Shown here: positions 36,543 through 47,600 of the stretch, piece after piece
Position numbering within the stretch: the stretch's first letter is position 1
Layout: each line of letters starts with the position of its first letter
DNA from: [Lactobacillus] timonensis
GTDB taxonomy: Bacteria; Bacillota; Bacilli; Lactobacillales; Lactobacillaceae
Assembly (NCBI RefSeq): GCF_900240275.1
Contig: NZ_LT964761.1
Span: 434,298-498,297, forward strand
DNA: 64,000 bases
Direction of reading: 5' to 3'
Notes under the pieces: model-generated
Databases searched by the model: none
What the model was told of the DNA's origin: nothing
The model's input: the letters and a program-made list of their open reading frames with translations, nothing else
Position numbers and translations under genes: made by a program

Positions 36543-37199
36543 TTAATACCAGGCTGGTTTGTCACCATCGGTCCCGGGCTTATTAACCCCCAAATCGATA
36601 CGGGCAAACTTTTGCGGCTGCTCAATGACCTGAGCTACCAGCTTCCCAATCGACTGGCGAGATACTTCCGTCCCCTTAAATTGCTCGCCACGGCGAGTCG
36701 TTTCAAAGTCGACTTCGTCCTTATTAGTCAGCCAAGCAGGCCGAATGATGGTGTAATCCAGGCCAGACGCACTGATCACGTCAGCAGCTGCCCGGTAAGT
36801 TCCCAGGTAGCTATCCTTCTTTCCGCCACCCAGCTGCTCATTATTCCATTGGCCGAACTTGCCTGGTACTTCATCGTAGATCCCAATCGACGAAATCCAA
36901 ACCAACTGCTTAACACCATGTGTGTCCATCGCAGCAACAATATTTTTTGCTTGCTGTTCAATCTGCGGGTTGCGAAGATTGGCATAAACCGCATCCGCCT
37001 GAGCGATCGCAGAATCAAGGTCGCTAGCTACTAAAACGTCACCGGTGATGACAGTTTCCCGTTGTTCGTCAACATTCGATAACTTTTCCGGGTGACGAAC
37101 GAATAAGAGCAAATGGTCATCCGTCTCGTTTAACAGAAAATGAATAGCGTGGCTAGCAATCTGACCACTAGCCCCCAAAATTAATACTTGTTTTGTCAT
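36543..37199 (-). CDS. NAD(P)H-binding atypical short-chain dehydrogenase
   Basis: 218 aa NmrA/YwnB-like Rossmann protein. The nucleotide-binding loop is LGASGQIASHAIHF at the N terminus, followed by DAVYANLRN and VWISSIGIYDEVPG; YTIIRPAWLTNK is the C-terminal signature. The Ser-Tyr-Lys catalytic triad of classical SDRs is not evident, so it may be a redox sensor or NADPH-dependent reductase. RBS AAGGAG. Probably heads a two-gene unit with the flavin oxidoreductase, divergent from the multicopper oxidase. Confidence 0.82.
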   Translation of the reverse strand: MTKQVLILGASGQIASHAIHFLLNETDDHLLLFVRHPEKLSNVDEQRETVITGDVLVASDLDSAIAQADAVYANLRNPQIEQQAKNIVAAMDTHGVKQLVWISSIGIYDEVPGKFGQWNNEQLGGGKKDSYLGTYRAAADVISASGLDYTIIRPAWLTNKDEVDFETTRRGEQFKGTEVSRQSIGKLVAQVIEQPQKFARIDLGVNKPGTDGDKPAWY

Positions 37200-37392
37200 G
37201 ATATTGACTCCTTTTCTTCCCGTTTCGTCTCTTACTATTATCCAGTATAGCTAATAGTGCCCCTTATTAAAAGTAAGTATTCTTGCATTATCTTTCACAA
37301 AGTTAGCTAATCCCTGTCGATGAGAATTTCCTGGTCAATTCCTGCTGGCGGGTATACCATGAACGTATCAAGATAAATGGAGGCTTCTTGTT

Positions 37393-38928
37393 ATGGATAA
37401 GCAAATAATAGACCATTACTTTTTTGATGAACCAGCCTACGACTATCACGACCGTGGATACGTCCCGCTAGAAGTCGCGGATGCTCCGGAAAAACCGCTG
37501 AACATCCCGGCAATTCTCAAACCAGACAAGGAAACGGCAACCGACATGTACTACACGATCACCGCCGAAACTGGTGAAGTGCAGCTCATGCCTGGTAAGA
37601 AGACGAAGACGTGGGGTTATAACGGTCCTCTGCTTGGGCAAACGGTGATCTTCAAGAAGGGCAAGCGCATTCACTTACACCTGGAAAACCACCTGCCGGA
37701 AGTGACTACTTTCCACTGGCACGGGCTGGCTATTCCTGGTCCCATTCCTGATGGTGGCTGTCATGCCCCAGTTTATCCTGGCGAAAGCCGTGACGTTGAA
37801 TTTACCATCAATCAGCCGGCAGCGACTGTTTGGCTCCACGCTCACCCGTGTCCATCGACTGCCGAGCAAGTTTGGCACGGACTGGCAGGATTAGCCATCG
37901 TTAAAGATGAACACGAAGCGGAGTTACCACTACCACACAATTATGGCGTTGACGACATTCCGCTAATTCTCCAAGACCGGCGCTTCCACGAAGATAACCA
38001 GTGGGACTACCGGGCGGATTACGACCCAGACGGGGTAGCAGGTCCAACTGCCATGATTAACGGAACCATCAACCCTTACTTTGATGTCACCACCAAAAAA
38101 GTCCGTTTACGGATCCTCGATGGCGCTAACCGCCGGGAATGGCGGCTCCACTTCTCCAATGACCTGCCATTTACACAGATTGCTGGTGACCTCAGTTTGC
38201 TACCGCACCCGGTTGAGATGTCCAAATTGATGATTGCCTGCGCAGAACGGGACGAAATTATCGTTGACTTTAGCGACTACCATGAAGGCGACGTTGTCAC
38301 CCTCTTCAGCGATGATGTTCCCCTTGTTAAGTTCCGGATTCACGACTTTAAGCGTGACAATATCACCATCCCGGACACTCTCTTTGAAACTCCAGATCCA
38401 GCAGTCACTCCAGGTCTACCAGTCCACCATGTTACCTTAGACGGCATGGACGAGTCAGTCGCGATGAATGGCCAGAAGTTCCAAATGGACCGGATTGATT
38501 ACCAAATGAAGATGGGCGATGTTCAGATCTGGGACATTGAAAACACCAATGATAAGCCCGGTATGATCCATCCTTACCACATGCATGGTTGTGGTTTTAC
38601 CGTCTTATCACGCAACGGTCACGAACCATACCCGAATGAATTAGGGCTCAAGGATACCGTGGTCATTAACCCGAAAGAGCACGTCCGGATTAAGGTTTGG
38701 TTTAACGTTCCTGGCATCTTTATGTACCACTGTCACATCATCGAACACGAGGACGGTGGGATGATGGCTCAAATCAAGGTCATTGACCCGGCAGATCCCC
38801 ACAAGGAATATCACCTGATGAACCACATGACCCTCATGAAGGCATTCGCCGAAGAACGTGGTGTTTCAATGGATGAGCTGTGGTTAGGCGGCATGGATTC
38901 CTATAAGAAGATGGGAATGACAATGTAG
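37393..38928 (+). CDS. Multicopper oxidase (laccase-like)
   Basis: 511 aa, three cupredoxin domains. Copper ligands are complete: HWHGLAIPGP, WLHAHPCP, HPYHMHGCGF and the type 1/trinuclear motif MYHCHIIEHEDGGMM, plus a Met-rich C terminus (KKMGMTM). No signal peptide, so cytoplasmic or unconventionally located. Couples oxidation of phenols, amines or Cu(I) to reduction of O2 to water; lactobacillar homologues have been linked to biogenic amine breakdown. RBS GGAGG; monocistronic. No obvious CopY operator upstream. Confidence 0.93.
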   Translation: MDKQIIDHYFFDEPAYDYHDRGYVPLEVADAPEKPLNIPAILKPDKETATDMYYTITAETGEVQLMPGKKTKTWGYNGPLLGQTVIFKKGKRIHLHLENHLPEVTTFHWHGLAIPGPIPDGGCHAPVYPGESRDVEFTINQPAATVWLHAHPCPSTAEQVWHGLAGLAIVKDEHEAELPLPHNYGVDDIPLILQDRRFHEDNQWDYRADYDPDGVAGPTAMINGTINPYFDVTTKKVRLRILDGANRREWRLHFSNDLPFTQIAGDLSLLPHPVEMSKLMIACAERDEIIVDFSDYHEGDVVTLFSDDVPLVKFRIHDFKRDNITIPDTLFETPDPAVTPGLPVHHVTLDGMDESVAMNGQKFQMDRIDYQMKMGDVQIWDIENTNDKPGMIHPYHMHGCGFTVLSRNGHEPYPNELGLKDTVVINPKEHVRIKVWFNVPGIFMYHCHIIEHEDGGMMAQIKVIDPADPHKEYHLMNHMTLMKAFAEERGVSMDELWLGGMDSYKKMGMTM

Positions 38929-38943
38929 CTTATTATCGTTACT

Positions 38944-38980
38944 AAAAAAGCTTCGAATCATTGCGGTTCGAAGCTTTTTA
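38944..38980. terminator. Convergent terminator between multicopper oxidase and matrixin genes
   Basis: AAAAAGCTTCGAA / TTCGAAGCTTTTT perfect 13-bp inverted repeat with a 9-nt loop; poly-U on either strand. It reaches the protease stop at 38978. Confidence 0.85.
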
Positions 38981-39622
38981 CTTTGATGAATACAGTTGAT
39001 TAACCCGGCTCACGTCTCCCGGTTGAATCGTATAAAACGACCCGGCCGGTTGCATCACCGAGACCTTATTCGTATGGTTGAGGCCAATCGCGTGCCCCAG
39101 TTCGTGTTCGACCGTATTGACAATCCGCTGTTCACTATACCCGTAAGCGGGATTGAGGAGGTAGTGGCGGTTTAAGAGGACGGTCGCGTGGGCAATCTGC
39201 CCGGTCATCGTCATTGTTACCGTTTGCGTTTTTCCCGCGGCCGCGTCATCACTATCCATTGTTTTCACTATAATCTGGGCTTTTTTGGCGTCAGTCGTTT
39301 GGTGAAAACTGAAAGCCCCCGTCCGGTTCCACTGGTTCATCGCCGAAACGGTCGCGGCATTAAGGATCGCATTTCCCGTGTCAACATACACGGTTGCACT
39401 GCGCTGCGCCCAGCGGCCCTTTACCGCCGAGGACTGGTCAACTGCTGCTACCTTGCTGGATGCCTGCCGCTGACCAGTCAACTGGGCGATTCTGGTATGC
39501 AGGTTATATAACGCTAATGTTACCCGTGATTGAGCTTGGCTGTTATTTAGCAGGTACCAACCGCAGCCAATAAGCACGACTAAAACAAGCATTTTTTTGA
39601 TAATTAACCAGGCTCGGCGCAT
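38978..39622 (-). CDS. Membrane-anchored matrixin-family zinc metalloprotease
   Basis: 214 aa from ATG 39622 (AGGAG 7 nt upstream). One N-terminal helix (about residues 9-27) acts as signal or anchor; the rest is extracellular. The metzincin site HELGHAIGLNH (near residue 172) is followed by the Met-turn in SVMQP, typical of peptidase M10/matrixin domains. No propeptide cysteine switch or haemopexin repeats. Likely trims surface or environmental proteins; substrate unknown. Convergent with the multicopper oxidase gene. Confidence 0.88.
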   Translation of the reverse strand: MRRAWLIIKKMLVLVVLIGCGWYLLNNSQAQSRVTLALYNLHTRIAQLTGQRQASSKVAAVDQSSAVKGRWAQRSATVYVDTGNAILNAATVSAMNQWNRTGAFSFHQTTDAKKAQIIVKTMDSDDAAAGKTQTVTMTMTGQIAHATVLLNRHYLLNPAYGYSEQRIVNTVEHELGHAIGLNHTNKVSVMQPAGSFYTIQPGDVSRVNQLYSSK

Positions 39623-39732
39623 CTGTAATCTCCTCCCCATCCTGATAAATTTTCTTCACCCTACACTTCTTTAAGGCAGTTGACTAGTGTAACGCATTAT
39701 TATTTGCAAAAAACGTAATGTAATGATTAAGG

Positions 39733-39957
39733 GAGCGTGACAAACCGTGAAACAGAAATCAGAATGATTTAGTTTTTGAACGGTGCTAACGCGGAAGTCA
39801 TTTATGGCTGCGTCGTCACGACGCGCAGCTAGGCTATCTGCCGCCCCAGCGAGCAACAAAAGGCCTCCAGCGTTCGGTTTTACCAGATCGTTAGAGGCCA
39901 TTGTTGTACCGCCGGTTAACTTTTAGTGTGAATAAGAGGAATTATGTCACAACCCCT
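39733..39957 (-). repeat. Dispersed palindromic element, copy 3
   Basis: About 225 bp, inverted relative to copy 1, complete with the GTCGTGACGAC centre and GAAGTCAT/ATGACTTC hairpin. It differs from copy 1 by scattered substitutions such as AACGATC for AACGTTC in the main hairpin. It fills the gap between the matrixin gene and exodeoxyribonuclease III. Confidence 0.8.
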
Positions 39958-39967
39958 CAATATATTG

Positions 39968-40798
39968 TTAAATAATCAGGTCAATATCCAATTCAATCGG
40001 CAGGTGGTCACGCCGTTCGCCCGTATCCAGCATCTTCGATTCCTGGACCTTGTCAGCCAATTGGTTGCTGACCAACCAGTAGTCAATTCTCCAGCCAGAA
40101 TTGTTCTTCTTGCTGGTCCGCACTCGCTGAGCAAACCAGGAATAAATACCGGTAGCCTGCGGATTAAGGTGACGGAACGTGTCGGTAAAACCGGCGTCGA
40201 GTAGCTGCGTAAAATGCTCCCGTTCCTCGTCAGTAAAGCCGGCTGAGTGGTGATTATTATCCGGGTGAGCCAAGTCAATCTCCTGGTGGGCCACGTTAAA
40301 GTCGCCACTAGCAATCACCGGTTTGTCGGCCGCTAGCCGTTGAAGATATTCCCGATAACGGTCATCCCATATCTGCCGGTCAGCGAGTCGTTTAAGGCCA
40401 TTACCAGAGTTAGGCGTGTAGACTTCCGTCACGAAAAAGTGCGGAAATTCTAACGTCAGAATTCGTCCTTCCTGGTCCATTGTGGAAGGAGCGCCAATAA
40501 CTGGCCGTGTCACCACTGGTGAGTACGAATCGCGGTAAAGATACATTGTCCCGGCATATGACTTGCGAGCAGGTTCCACCGAGCTTCGCCACACCGCGGT
40601 GTATCCCGGAAAGATTTCTGCTAACACATCCCGGTGTTTTTTAGTTGGGTCTTTTCGTAGCTTCGTTTCCTGAAAAGCAATAATATCGGGATCCAGGTCA
40701 GCAATTTGGTGAAATAGTGCCCGGGTTTCTTCTGCTCGTGTTGACGTCCCCGTTAGTGCCGCATTCAGCGAATCAATATTCCAACTAATGAGCTTCAC
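39968..40798 (-). CDS. exoA: Exodeoxyribonuclease III / AP endonuclease
   Basis: 276 aa EEP-fold DNA repair enzyme that nicks abasic sites and degrades 3' ends. Start GTG 40798 (MKLISWNIDSLN) has AAGGA 9 nt upstream; an ATG three codons earlier abuts the RBS. Metal and catalytic motifs: FQETKLRKD, the Tyr in VYTPNSGNG, SGDFNVAHQEID, and WRIDYWLVSN with HLPIELDI at the end. Matches the Bacillus ExoA class that works on oligonucleotide ends and AP sites. Confidence 0.93.
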   Translation of the reverse strand: MKLISWNIDSLNAALTGTSTRAEETRALFHQIADLDPDIIAFQETKLRKDPTKKHRDVLAEIFPGYTAVWRSSVEPARKSYAGTMYLYRDSYSPVVTRPVIGAPSTMDQEGRILTLEFPHFFVTEVYTPNSGNGLKRLADRQIWDDRYREYLQRLAADKPVIASGDFNVAHQEIDLAHPDNNHHSAGFTDEEREHFTQLLDAGFTDTFRHLNPQATGIYSWFAQRVRTSKKNNSGWRIDYWLVSNQLADKVQESKMLDTGERRDHLPIELDIDLII

Positions 40799-40963
40799 AA
40801 AAATCATTCCTTACTTTGGTATTAAGTCTATTGTAAGCGGTCAGTCCAAATTTGACAAAACGTAACTACCAAATTAGAAAGAGTCCTAAATAGTCACCTG
40901 AAATCAGCTATAATGAAGATGTAATCATAAAGACTTCATGTTGCGAATCATTAGGAGAAGACG

Positions 40964-42310
40964 TTGAAACACTACCAAAATACCGTGGTGCGGGCACGTG
41001 ACGTGCTCGCTGCACCCTTTTCATCAAACCTATTACCACTCATTATCCAGGGAATCATCGTTGGATTGGTAACCGGACTGATTGTCAGCATTTTTCGATG
41101 GATTATTGACCAGACGCTCAAATTATTAACCATCATCTACCCCCTGATGGCGGCCAACTGGTTACTCTTAATCCCTTACCTGGCACTAACCATTATTATT
41201 ATTTTCGTTCTTGGCAAAATCTTGAAGGGACACCTCACTGACCTCGTTGGTTCTGGTGTTCCCCAGATTGAGGCCATTCTACTGGGGCAGCATTCCATGA
41301 ACGCCATGCAGACCTTATGGCGGAAATTTATTGGTGGCTTGCTCGCAATTTGCACCGGCCTCTTTTTAGGACGGGAAGGTCCCTGTATTCAAATGGGTGC
41401 CTGTGTCGGTCAAGAAGTGGCCGACTTGTGCCATACGCCAGAAGAGGACCGTCACTTCCTTCTAGGATGCGGGGTAGCTGCTGGTCTTTCGGCCGCTTTC
41501 AGTGCACCGTTGGCTGGTGTTCTCTTTTTACTCGAAGAAATCACCTTTAATTTCAAGCCTCGCAGTTGGGTGACCGCACTGGCCGCAGCGTGTGCTTCTG
41601 ACTTTGTGACGTTGATCTTTTTCGGCACAAAGCCGTGTCTCTACCTTCCCATCATGGTCAACCTGCCAAAACGCAGTTATGCTTGGTTGATCCCGCTTGG
41701 TATCATTATCGGTGTCCTAGCCTTTGCTTACCAATACTGCCTCTTGAGCTTACGCTGGCTGTACAGTAAGGTTCCCGCTTTACCGGCTATCTATCACTCA
41801 GCGATTCCGCTGATCTTAGTCATCCCAATTGGTTTATGGAACGCCCACATTCTCGGTGGTAGCCACGTCTTCATTAACGATATTGCTAATATGTCGCCAA
41901 AGCTTGATTGGAGCAACCTCCTCTTTATGTTGGGTCTCTTCTTTGTTATCCGCTTTGTCTTTTCCATGGTTAGTTACGGAGCATCTGTCCCTGGAGGCAT
42001 TTTCATGCCCATCCTCGCTCTCGGCGCACTAATAGGCGCCTTCGTCGCGGTTCTCCTTATCCACCAGCACTTACTCCCGGCCGCTTGCTATGTCAACATG
42101 GTTGTTATTACGATGGCGGCATATTTTGGCGCTATTGAAGAAGCTCCCTTCACGGCCGTCACCTTACTTTGTGAAATGGTTGGAACCGTTGACCAAGCTC
42201 TGCCAATGGTCGTCCTGACATTTGTCGCTTACGTCACCAGTAACCTCCTTGGCGGTCAGCCAATCTACGCTGCTCTGCGGCGTGAAATGCGTTTCCCAAA
42301 GCATTCCTAA
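40964..42310 (+). CDS. ClC family chloride/proton antiporter or channel
   Basis: 448 aa from TTG (AGGAG 6 nt upstream), membrane domain only, no CBS domains. Selectivity-filter motifs: GSGVPQIEAIL, GREGPCIQMGACVG with the gating glutamate that marks proton-coupled exchange, and GASVPGGIFMPILALGALIG. Acid-resistance or fluoride/chloride handling are usual bacterial roles; the GREGP motif points to H+/Cl- exchange rather than a fluoride-specific CLC-F. -10 TATAAT near 40908. Confidence 0.9.
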   Translation: MKHYQNTVVRARDVLAAPFSSNLLPLIIQGIIVGLVTGLIVSIFRWIIDQTLKLLTIIYPLMAANWLLLIPYLALTIIIIFVLGKILKGHLTDLVGSGVPQIEAILLGQHSMNAMQTLWRKFIGGLLAICTGLFLGREGPCIQMGACVGQEVADLCHTPEEDRHFLLGCGVAAGLSAAFSAPLAGVLFLLEEITFNFKPRSWVTALAAACASDFVTLIFFGTKPCLYLPIMVNLPKRSYAWLIPLGIIIGVLAFAYQYCLLSLRWLYSKVPALPAIYHSAIPLILVIPIGLWNAHILGGSHVFINDIANMSPKLDWSNLLFMLGLFFVIRFVFSMVSYGASVPGGIFMPILALGALIGAFVAVLLIHQHLLPAACYVNMVVITMAAYFGAIEEAPFTAVTLLCEMVGTVDQALPMVVLTFVAYVTSNLLGGQPIYAALRREMRFPKHS

Positions 42311-42545
42311 AATTATTTAATTACTTGCTTCTAAAACTTCAAGCGAAAAACGGTTTACTGTATATGGAAATGACACTTTCTTGCAATATTTGTCCACTGA
42401 ATCAGCCCTGATCCCTAACTTACTCAAGAACGAAACAGTAGCGCTAGAAATAATAATTCTTTCAAGAGCAAACATTATTAAATTGCTGTAGACGATTTAT
42501 TATCGTTATTGAACGACCCGAATAATCCCTGGAGGGAAGCCAATT

Positions 42546-44462
42546 TTGAAAAAAGTACAACGATATCAAATTTATAAATATCAAAAACAATGGGTAATCG
42601 GCTGTTCCTCACTACTTTTGCCAATTTTAGTGGGAGTGTCAACAGCTTTTGCGGACGATCCCCATACCGCCCCAAACGCTGATCAGCCGCGAATGGCCAA
42701 TACTGAATCAGCATCACAGCAGCATTCTGCTGATCAGATTGCCCAACACCAGGGCGATCTGTCATTGCGCACTCCTGGAACTAACCAGAATGCTCATAAC
42801 AATACTGTTAACCAACCACAAGCTGTGCCAGCAGAGAACGAAACAGCGATTGAAGAGGGGATAGCCACCCAACAGCCAGTGATTCATAACAATGATCACT
42901 CTTCCTCTGACCATCCTGCTGACTGGAATAACAATTATGAACGGGTAATTAATATTTACTACTACGAACACTATCACCTTGACGGTGGTGTTAGCGGCCG
43001 GATAATTAACAAACAAATTATTCAAATGGCGGTTAACGACCGCTGGGAGGCACTGGATTGGTTACCACCGGAGGGAACATTTGCTGATGGAATGCAGGTG
43101 CAGCCAATTCACTTTGATGCTGGTTTTCTCACCGAAGCTGCTAACCAGCACTTTACCGTCAACTACTTTGTCCGGAACGTGACGATTCAAAACGCCAGTG
43201 GGTCTAACACGCTAAGCCATGCTTACGCCTTAATTGACAATGGCACCCCCATTACGATTCCAGAAATTGAAATTACCAATAACGGTATTCCGTCAGCCTA
43301 TCATCCACAGATGAAATTTCCGGGTCCAGACAACGTGATTAAACGTGACGGTCATTACTATTTGACTGGCGCTACAATTACTTTAAACAATAATGGAAGC
43401 ACTTTTACTTACCATGGAGCGTACAATAGTCAAAATATTACCGGCTTGGTAAGTATCGGTGAAAAGATTACTTTCAACGCACCAATTAGTTTTGTCTTTA
43501 AGAACCTCGATGGCAACATCTACAATGCTTATGGCGCTGAATATCCAAACTCCGCAGCGGTCTACAAGAACGTCGCCCAGGTTGAATATGGGCAGGCATT
43601 ATCTGCTAACCAGATTTATGCCGATGCCGAAAAATACCTTAATCAATATATCGTCTTAGTTTATGATGAACCAGATAGTGCTTTTCAAGTTTATGGTTAC
43701 TTTGGTCCTGATGATACATTCCACCAAATTAACGGTGTTGCCGATTACCCCGTCTTTAGTGACGCTATTAGCTCGCCTGATGGTCTGACCTACAACATTG
43801 CCGTAATATACCGGCGTTACGGTAAAATTGGTGAAGAGGTCCACCCAACACGAACGATTAACGTGACAGCTCTTGATGGCCAGACAACAACCACCAAGCA
43901 GGTCGTTCATTTACAAAAGTTCGTATATTATGATGGCATCTCGGGTACTGAACTTAGCCAACCGGAATGGAAGGTTCTTACCGGTAATGACCCTGACGAT
44001 CCTGGTTCCTGGATCAGCTTGGCAAATGGCAATCACAGCTGGAATGAATTCAGCATCCCTGTCATTTCTGGATACACCATGCTGGTCGATGGTTCACCTG
44101 ACATCAGTAGCCAAATTCCTAGTGAAGTTGTCACCGATCAGACGGCTGACGTAACGCTCAACATAACCTACCAACCCGTGGAAAGGCCAGTTGCTCTAAC
44201 AGAGCCGGGGAATGATTCCAGCCACGGTACAGGTGGTACTTCCGCCAACCCTAATGGCAGTAATCCTGTTGTTAACGATTCAACCATAGTGAACACGATA
44301 ATTTCTACCCCAGGAGAGCAAACAACTACTAAATATTCCGTCATTGCTTTACCGCAAACAGGCAACAAGCAAAACCTCGCTGCCCTCATCGGCTTAGCCA
44401 GCCTTAGCCTGGTGATGATGCTCGGTGTAAGACTGAAACAACAAAAAAATAACAATAGGTAA
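42546..44462 (+). CDS. LPXTG-anchored surface protein with Mub-like domain
   Basis: 638 aa from TTG with GGAGG upstream. The N terminus YQIYKYQKQWVIGCSSLL resembles the KxYKxGKxW signal peptide used by accessory-Sec or glycosylated surface proteins, with cleavage after AFA. A low-complexity Gln/Asn/Ser stretch (about 38-120) is followed by a 300-residue region of unknown fold, a mucus-binding-like segment (about 435-550, TTTKQVVHLQKFVYYDG) and a sorting signal LPQTG at 602 with a hydrophobic helix and basic tail. Probably an adhesin. The 42311-42545 gap upstream shows no gene. Confidence 0.85.
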   Translation: MKKVQRYQIYKYQKQWVIGCSSLLLPILVGVSTAFADDPHTAPNADQPRMANTESASQQHSADQIAQHQGDLSLRTPGTNQNAHNNTVNQPQAVPAENETAIEEGIATQQPVIHNNDHSSSDHPADWNNNYERVINIYYYEHYHLDGGVSGRIINKQIIQMAVNDRWEALDWLPPEGTFADGMQVQPIHFDAGFLTEAANQHFTVNYFVRNVTIQNASGSNTLSHAYALIDNGTPITIPEIEITNNGIPSAYHPQMKFPGPDNVIKRDGHYYLTGATITLNNNGSTFTYHGAYNSQNITGLVSIGEKITFNAPISFVFKNLDGNIYNAYGAEYPNSAAVYKNVAQVEYGQALSANQIYADAEKYLNQYIVLVYDEPDSAFQVYGYFGPDDTFHQINGVADYPVFSDAISSPDGLTYNIAVIYRRYGKIGEEVHPTRTINVTALDGQTTTTKQVVHLQKFVYYDGISGTELSQPEWKVLTGNDPDDPGSWISLANGNHSWNEFSIPVISGYTMLVDGSPDISSQIPSEVVTDQTADVTLNITYQPVERPVALTEPGNDSSHGTGGTSANPNGSNPVVNDSTIVNTIISTPGEQTTTKYSVIALPQTGNKQNLAALIGLASLSLVMMLGVRLKQQKNNNR

Positions 44463-44535
44463 ACAAACACCGCATGACATTTTCCACACAATGTTTCATC
44501 TGTCTGATTGCAGCTAATCTTCAGGCAAAAAACAG

Positions 44536-44586
44536 CAATGGCCGCCAACGTCCTACTTATCCGGAACGTTGACGACCATTTTTAAG
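44536..44586. terminator. Bidirectional terminator between two surface-protein genes
   Basis: Imperfect stem AATGGCCGCCAACGTCC / GGAACGTTGACGACCATT with T-runs on both sides. Confidence 0.8.
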
Positions 44587-44610
44587 TTTGTTCAATTTAA
44601 CTGAAAACTC

Positions 44611-47600
44611 CTAGCGCCGCTTGTGTAAGCTCTTCCCAAAGCCAAAGAGACTGAGAAAGCTGGCCAAGCCAAGCACCACCAGGGACGTAGAATCGTGATT
44701 TCCAGTTTGGGGCAACTGTTGCGGATTCTGCCGCTGTGTGGCTACTGTTTCCTGGATAGTGCCGCTGACCAACTGGTTCGAATCTCGACCCTCCATGGTC
44801 GTGCTACTACCAGTTTGCTCTGGAGTAGTTGATTCAACGGGCACCGGGTTAGCTGTGTAAATAACCGTCTTTTCAACATTATCATTCTGCGGCGTAACCG
44901 CCCTTGCATCCACCACTAACTGGTCCGCCGTGTAGCCGTTAATTTGTGGTGACTGCACACTAGCAAATCGATTACCTGCTGGAGTCCAGGAATTCCAGGT
45001 AGTCTGGTTAGTGACAAGATCAGTCGTCCCCGTACGGTCAAATTTTACACTCGCGGTGTGATCGGCAGCTGCTGGCCTCCCATCAGCATAAACATAGTGA
45101 ATGGTTTCAGTGACTATCTTGAAGTCACTGGTTGGTTGAGTGGCATGCTTGAAGTGAACTTCATACTGCTGATCAACACTGTCATTGTTATCAAACTTCA
45201 GGGCTTGACCATTAGTATTGTCGCTTACCAATACGTAGTGCTGGCCTTCATAATTCTGGATGTCAGTTGCAGTACTATATCCTGCAGCAGCGTTGGTGAC
45301 CCCAGTCTTAGTAACAGTCTTAAGGATCTTGCCGTTATCAGTATCGTCAATAAAGGTTACCGTAATCTTTTGCGCATCAGCATTGTAGGTCACGGTTCGA
45401 ACAATATTATCGCTAGTCGGTGATACCGTCATCGCCTGAATAGTTGAGTCGCTTGGCGTGTAACCACTAATTTGTGGTGACTGAACTAACACGAACTGAT
45501 GGGTAGCTGTCGGAGTCCAAGCATTCCAGTTAATCTTGTTAGTAACCAGGTCCTTAGTCCCGGTTCGCTTAAAGTCAACACTAGCAGTGTAGTCATCAGC
45601 TGCCTTGCTATTATTCGCATAAACATAGTGGATGGTATCAGTAACGTTCTTAGAGTCACTCGTTGCCTCCATGGCGTGCTTCAAGTGGACCTCGTACTGT
45701 TGGTCAGACTCATCGTCATCATCAAACTTCAGGGGCTGACCATTCGTACTATCGCTAACTAACTCATAATGCTCAGCCAGGAAGTTCTTAATGTCCTGCT
45801 TAGTATTGTATCCTGTATCTGCCCCGCTATCACCATTCTTCGTAACGGTCTTAAGAGTCTTGCCGTTATCTGTATCATCGATGAACTTAACCGTCAGATG
45901 CTGGGCATCAGGCGTGTAGGTCACCGTAAACCTAAGGTCTTGGGACTTTGGCGTCACTGTCTGTGCTGCAACGAACTGCTGGTCTGGTGTATAACCAGCC
46001 TTAACCGGTGTTGTCACTGCCACAAATTGGTGACTGTCACTTGGCTGCCATGCGTTCCAGTGATCGTCCCCGGTGACTTCATCGTTGTAACCATCACGGG
46101 CAAAGTCAACCTTTGACATATGGTCAGCTGGAACGGTTGAACCATCTGTTGCCACATAATGAACCGTTTCACTAACCGTCTTAGCATCATGAATAGCATG
46201 AGTTCCGTGTTTCAAGTGAATGGTAAAGCTAGCAGCGCTGTTGCCATACTGTCCAAAGATAGTGGACCAATCAACGTTTTGCGGATCACTCCCGCTAATT
46301 GTTTCACCAGCAACGTTGGTAACCTTGACCAAAACATAATGTTGGTCAGTCAAAGTCCTTAACGTTGGCTCCAGGTGAGAAAAGCTAATGACACTGCCCT
46401 CGTTCCCCTGCGCGCTAAGGTTGTGACTGCCCAGGTTATTCGTTGTGTCGGTATCGTCGACAAAATTAAGGGCCGCCGTCTGCTGAGACTGGTCTCTCTG
46501 CAGATAAATCACAAACTCCGTTGGGTTATTCTTGTTGGCCGTGCCAAAACTATCGCTGTCCAGTTTCGTCAAGTCCAAGTTGGTCAACGGTGTTTCGACC
46601 CCATTCTTCACACTGACTGCCTTGACGAAGTGGAAGCCAGACAGACCATTGTAGACGTTTTGCAGGCCCGCAAACTTGATCGTTGTCCCAGTAGCGCCCT
46701 GATAAGTCAATGCTGTTGGCGTCAAAACATGACCGGCCTGGTCCTTAATCGTGATAGTCGCTGTAATCAGATCACTTGCGGAACCACCACCTTGAACCTT
46801 AGCATCACCAATATAATTGATACTACCAGTCCACGGTCCACCAAAGACACCCGACGCTTCACTCGGCTGCCCATCCTTGTAGGAAACAACCTGCGTCAAA
46901 GCGACAGGAAGGTCCTTTAAGACGTTCATCAGCGCTTCGTTGCCAGTCTTGGCACCGCTGTAATTGGCTGTGTGGACCTCATTGTCAATATCTTGCTGGT
47001 AAGACGTAATCCCCGTTGGCATCGTGAAATTATCAGCACTAGCAACAACCGTCGCCACTGATCCCGTTAACTGGATTTTGGCAGTCGATGACGGATCAGC
47101 ATTAGCGAGCTTAACATGCCAAACAGCCGTAATTTTATTCGGGTCACTGCTGTCTGCCGTGGTCGTCATCGTTACGCTAACATTAACCGCCGGCTTTTGA
47201 CCATTCGTTGTATCTAATTTCACAAAGGTCCCGCTATCGTTTTGGACGCCATTAGTTAGCTGGTGCGTATCGATGGTTGCAATACTCTTCTCAATTGCCT
47301 GTTTCATTCCGTCTGCCGTCGTAAAGGCATAGTTAACCAACCCATGCGGATCTTTCGTAATCGTCACCTTGAGGTCGAACTCATTACCACTATCTGCTGT
47401 CGACAGCGCGACACCCTGAGTGCTGGACCAGTGAGTGTCAACTGAAACATCTCCCTGTTGGTTCCAGGTCCGATTAACTGACGGAACAGAAATTGCTCCA
47501 ACGTGCTGGTTACCAGTCGCAATCGGCTGCGCAATATATACATATTCGCCCTTAACGCTCAAACCGCTTGCCATGGTCTGACCATTGATGGTCACATCAT

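Noticed and set aside
37200-37392. CopY/CsoR operator upstream of the multicopper oxidase
   Set aside because: No TACANNTGTA box; a GTATAC-containing stretch near 37355 is too short to claim.
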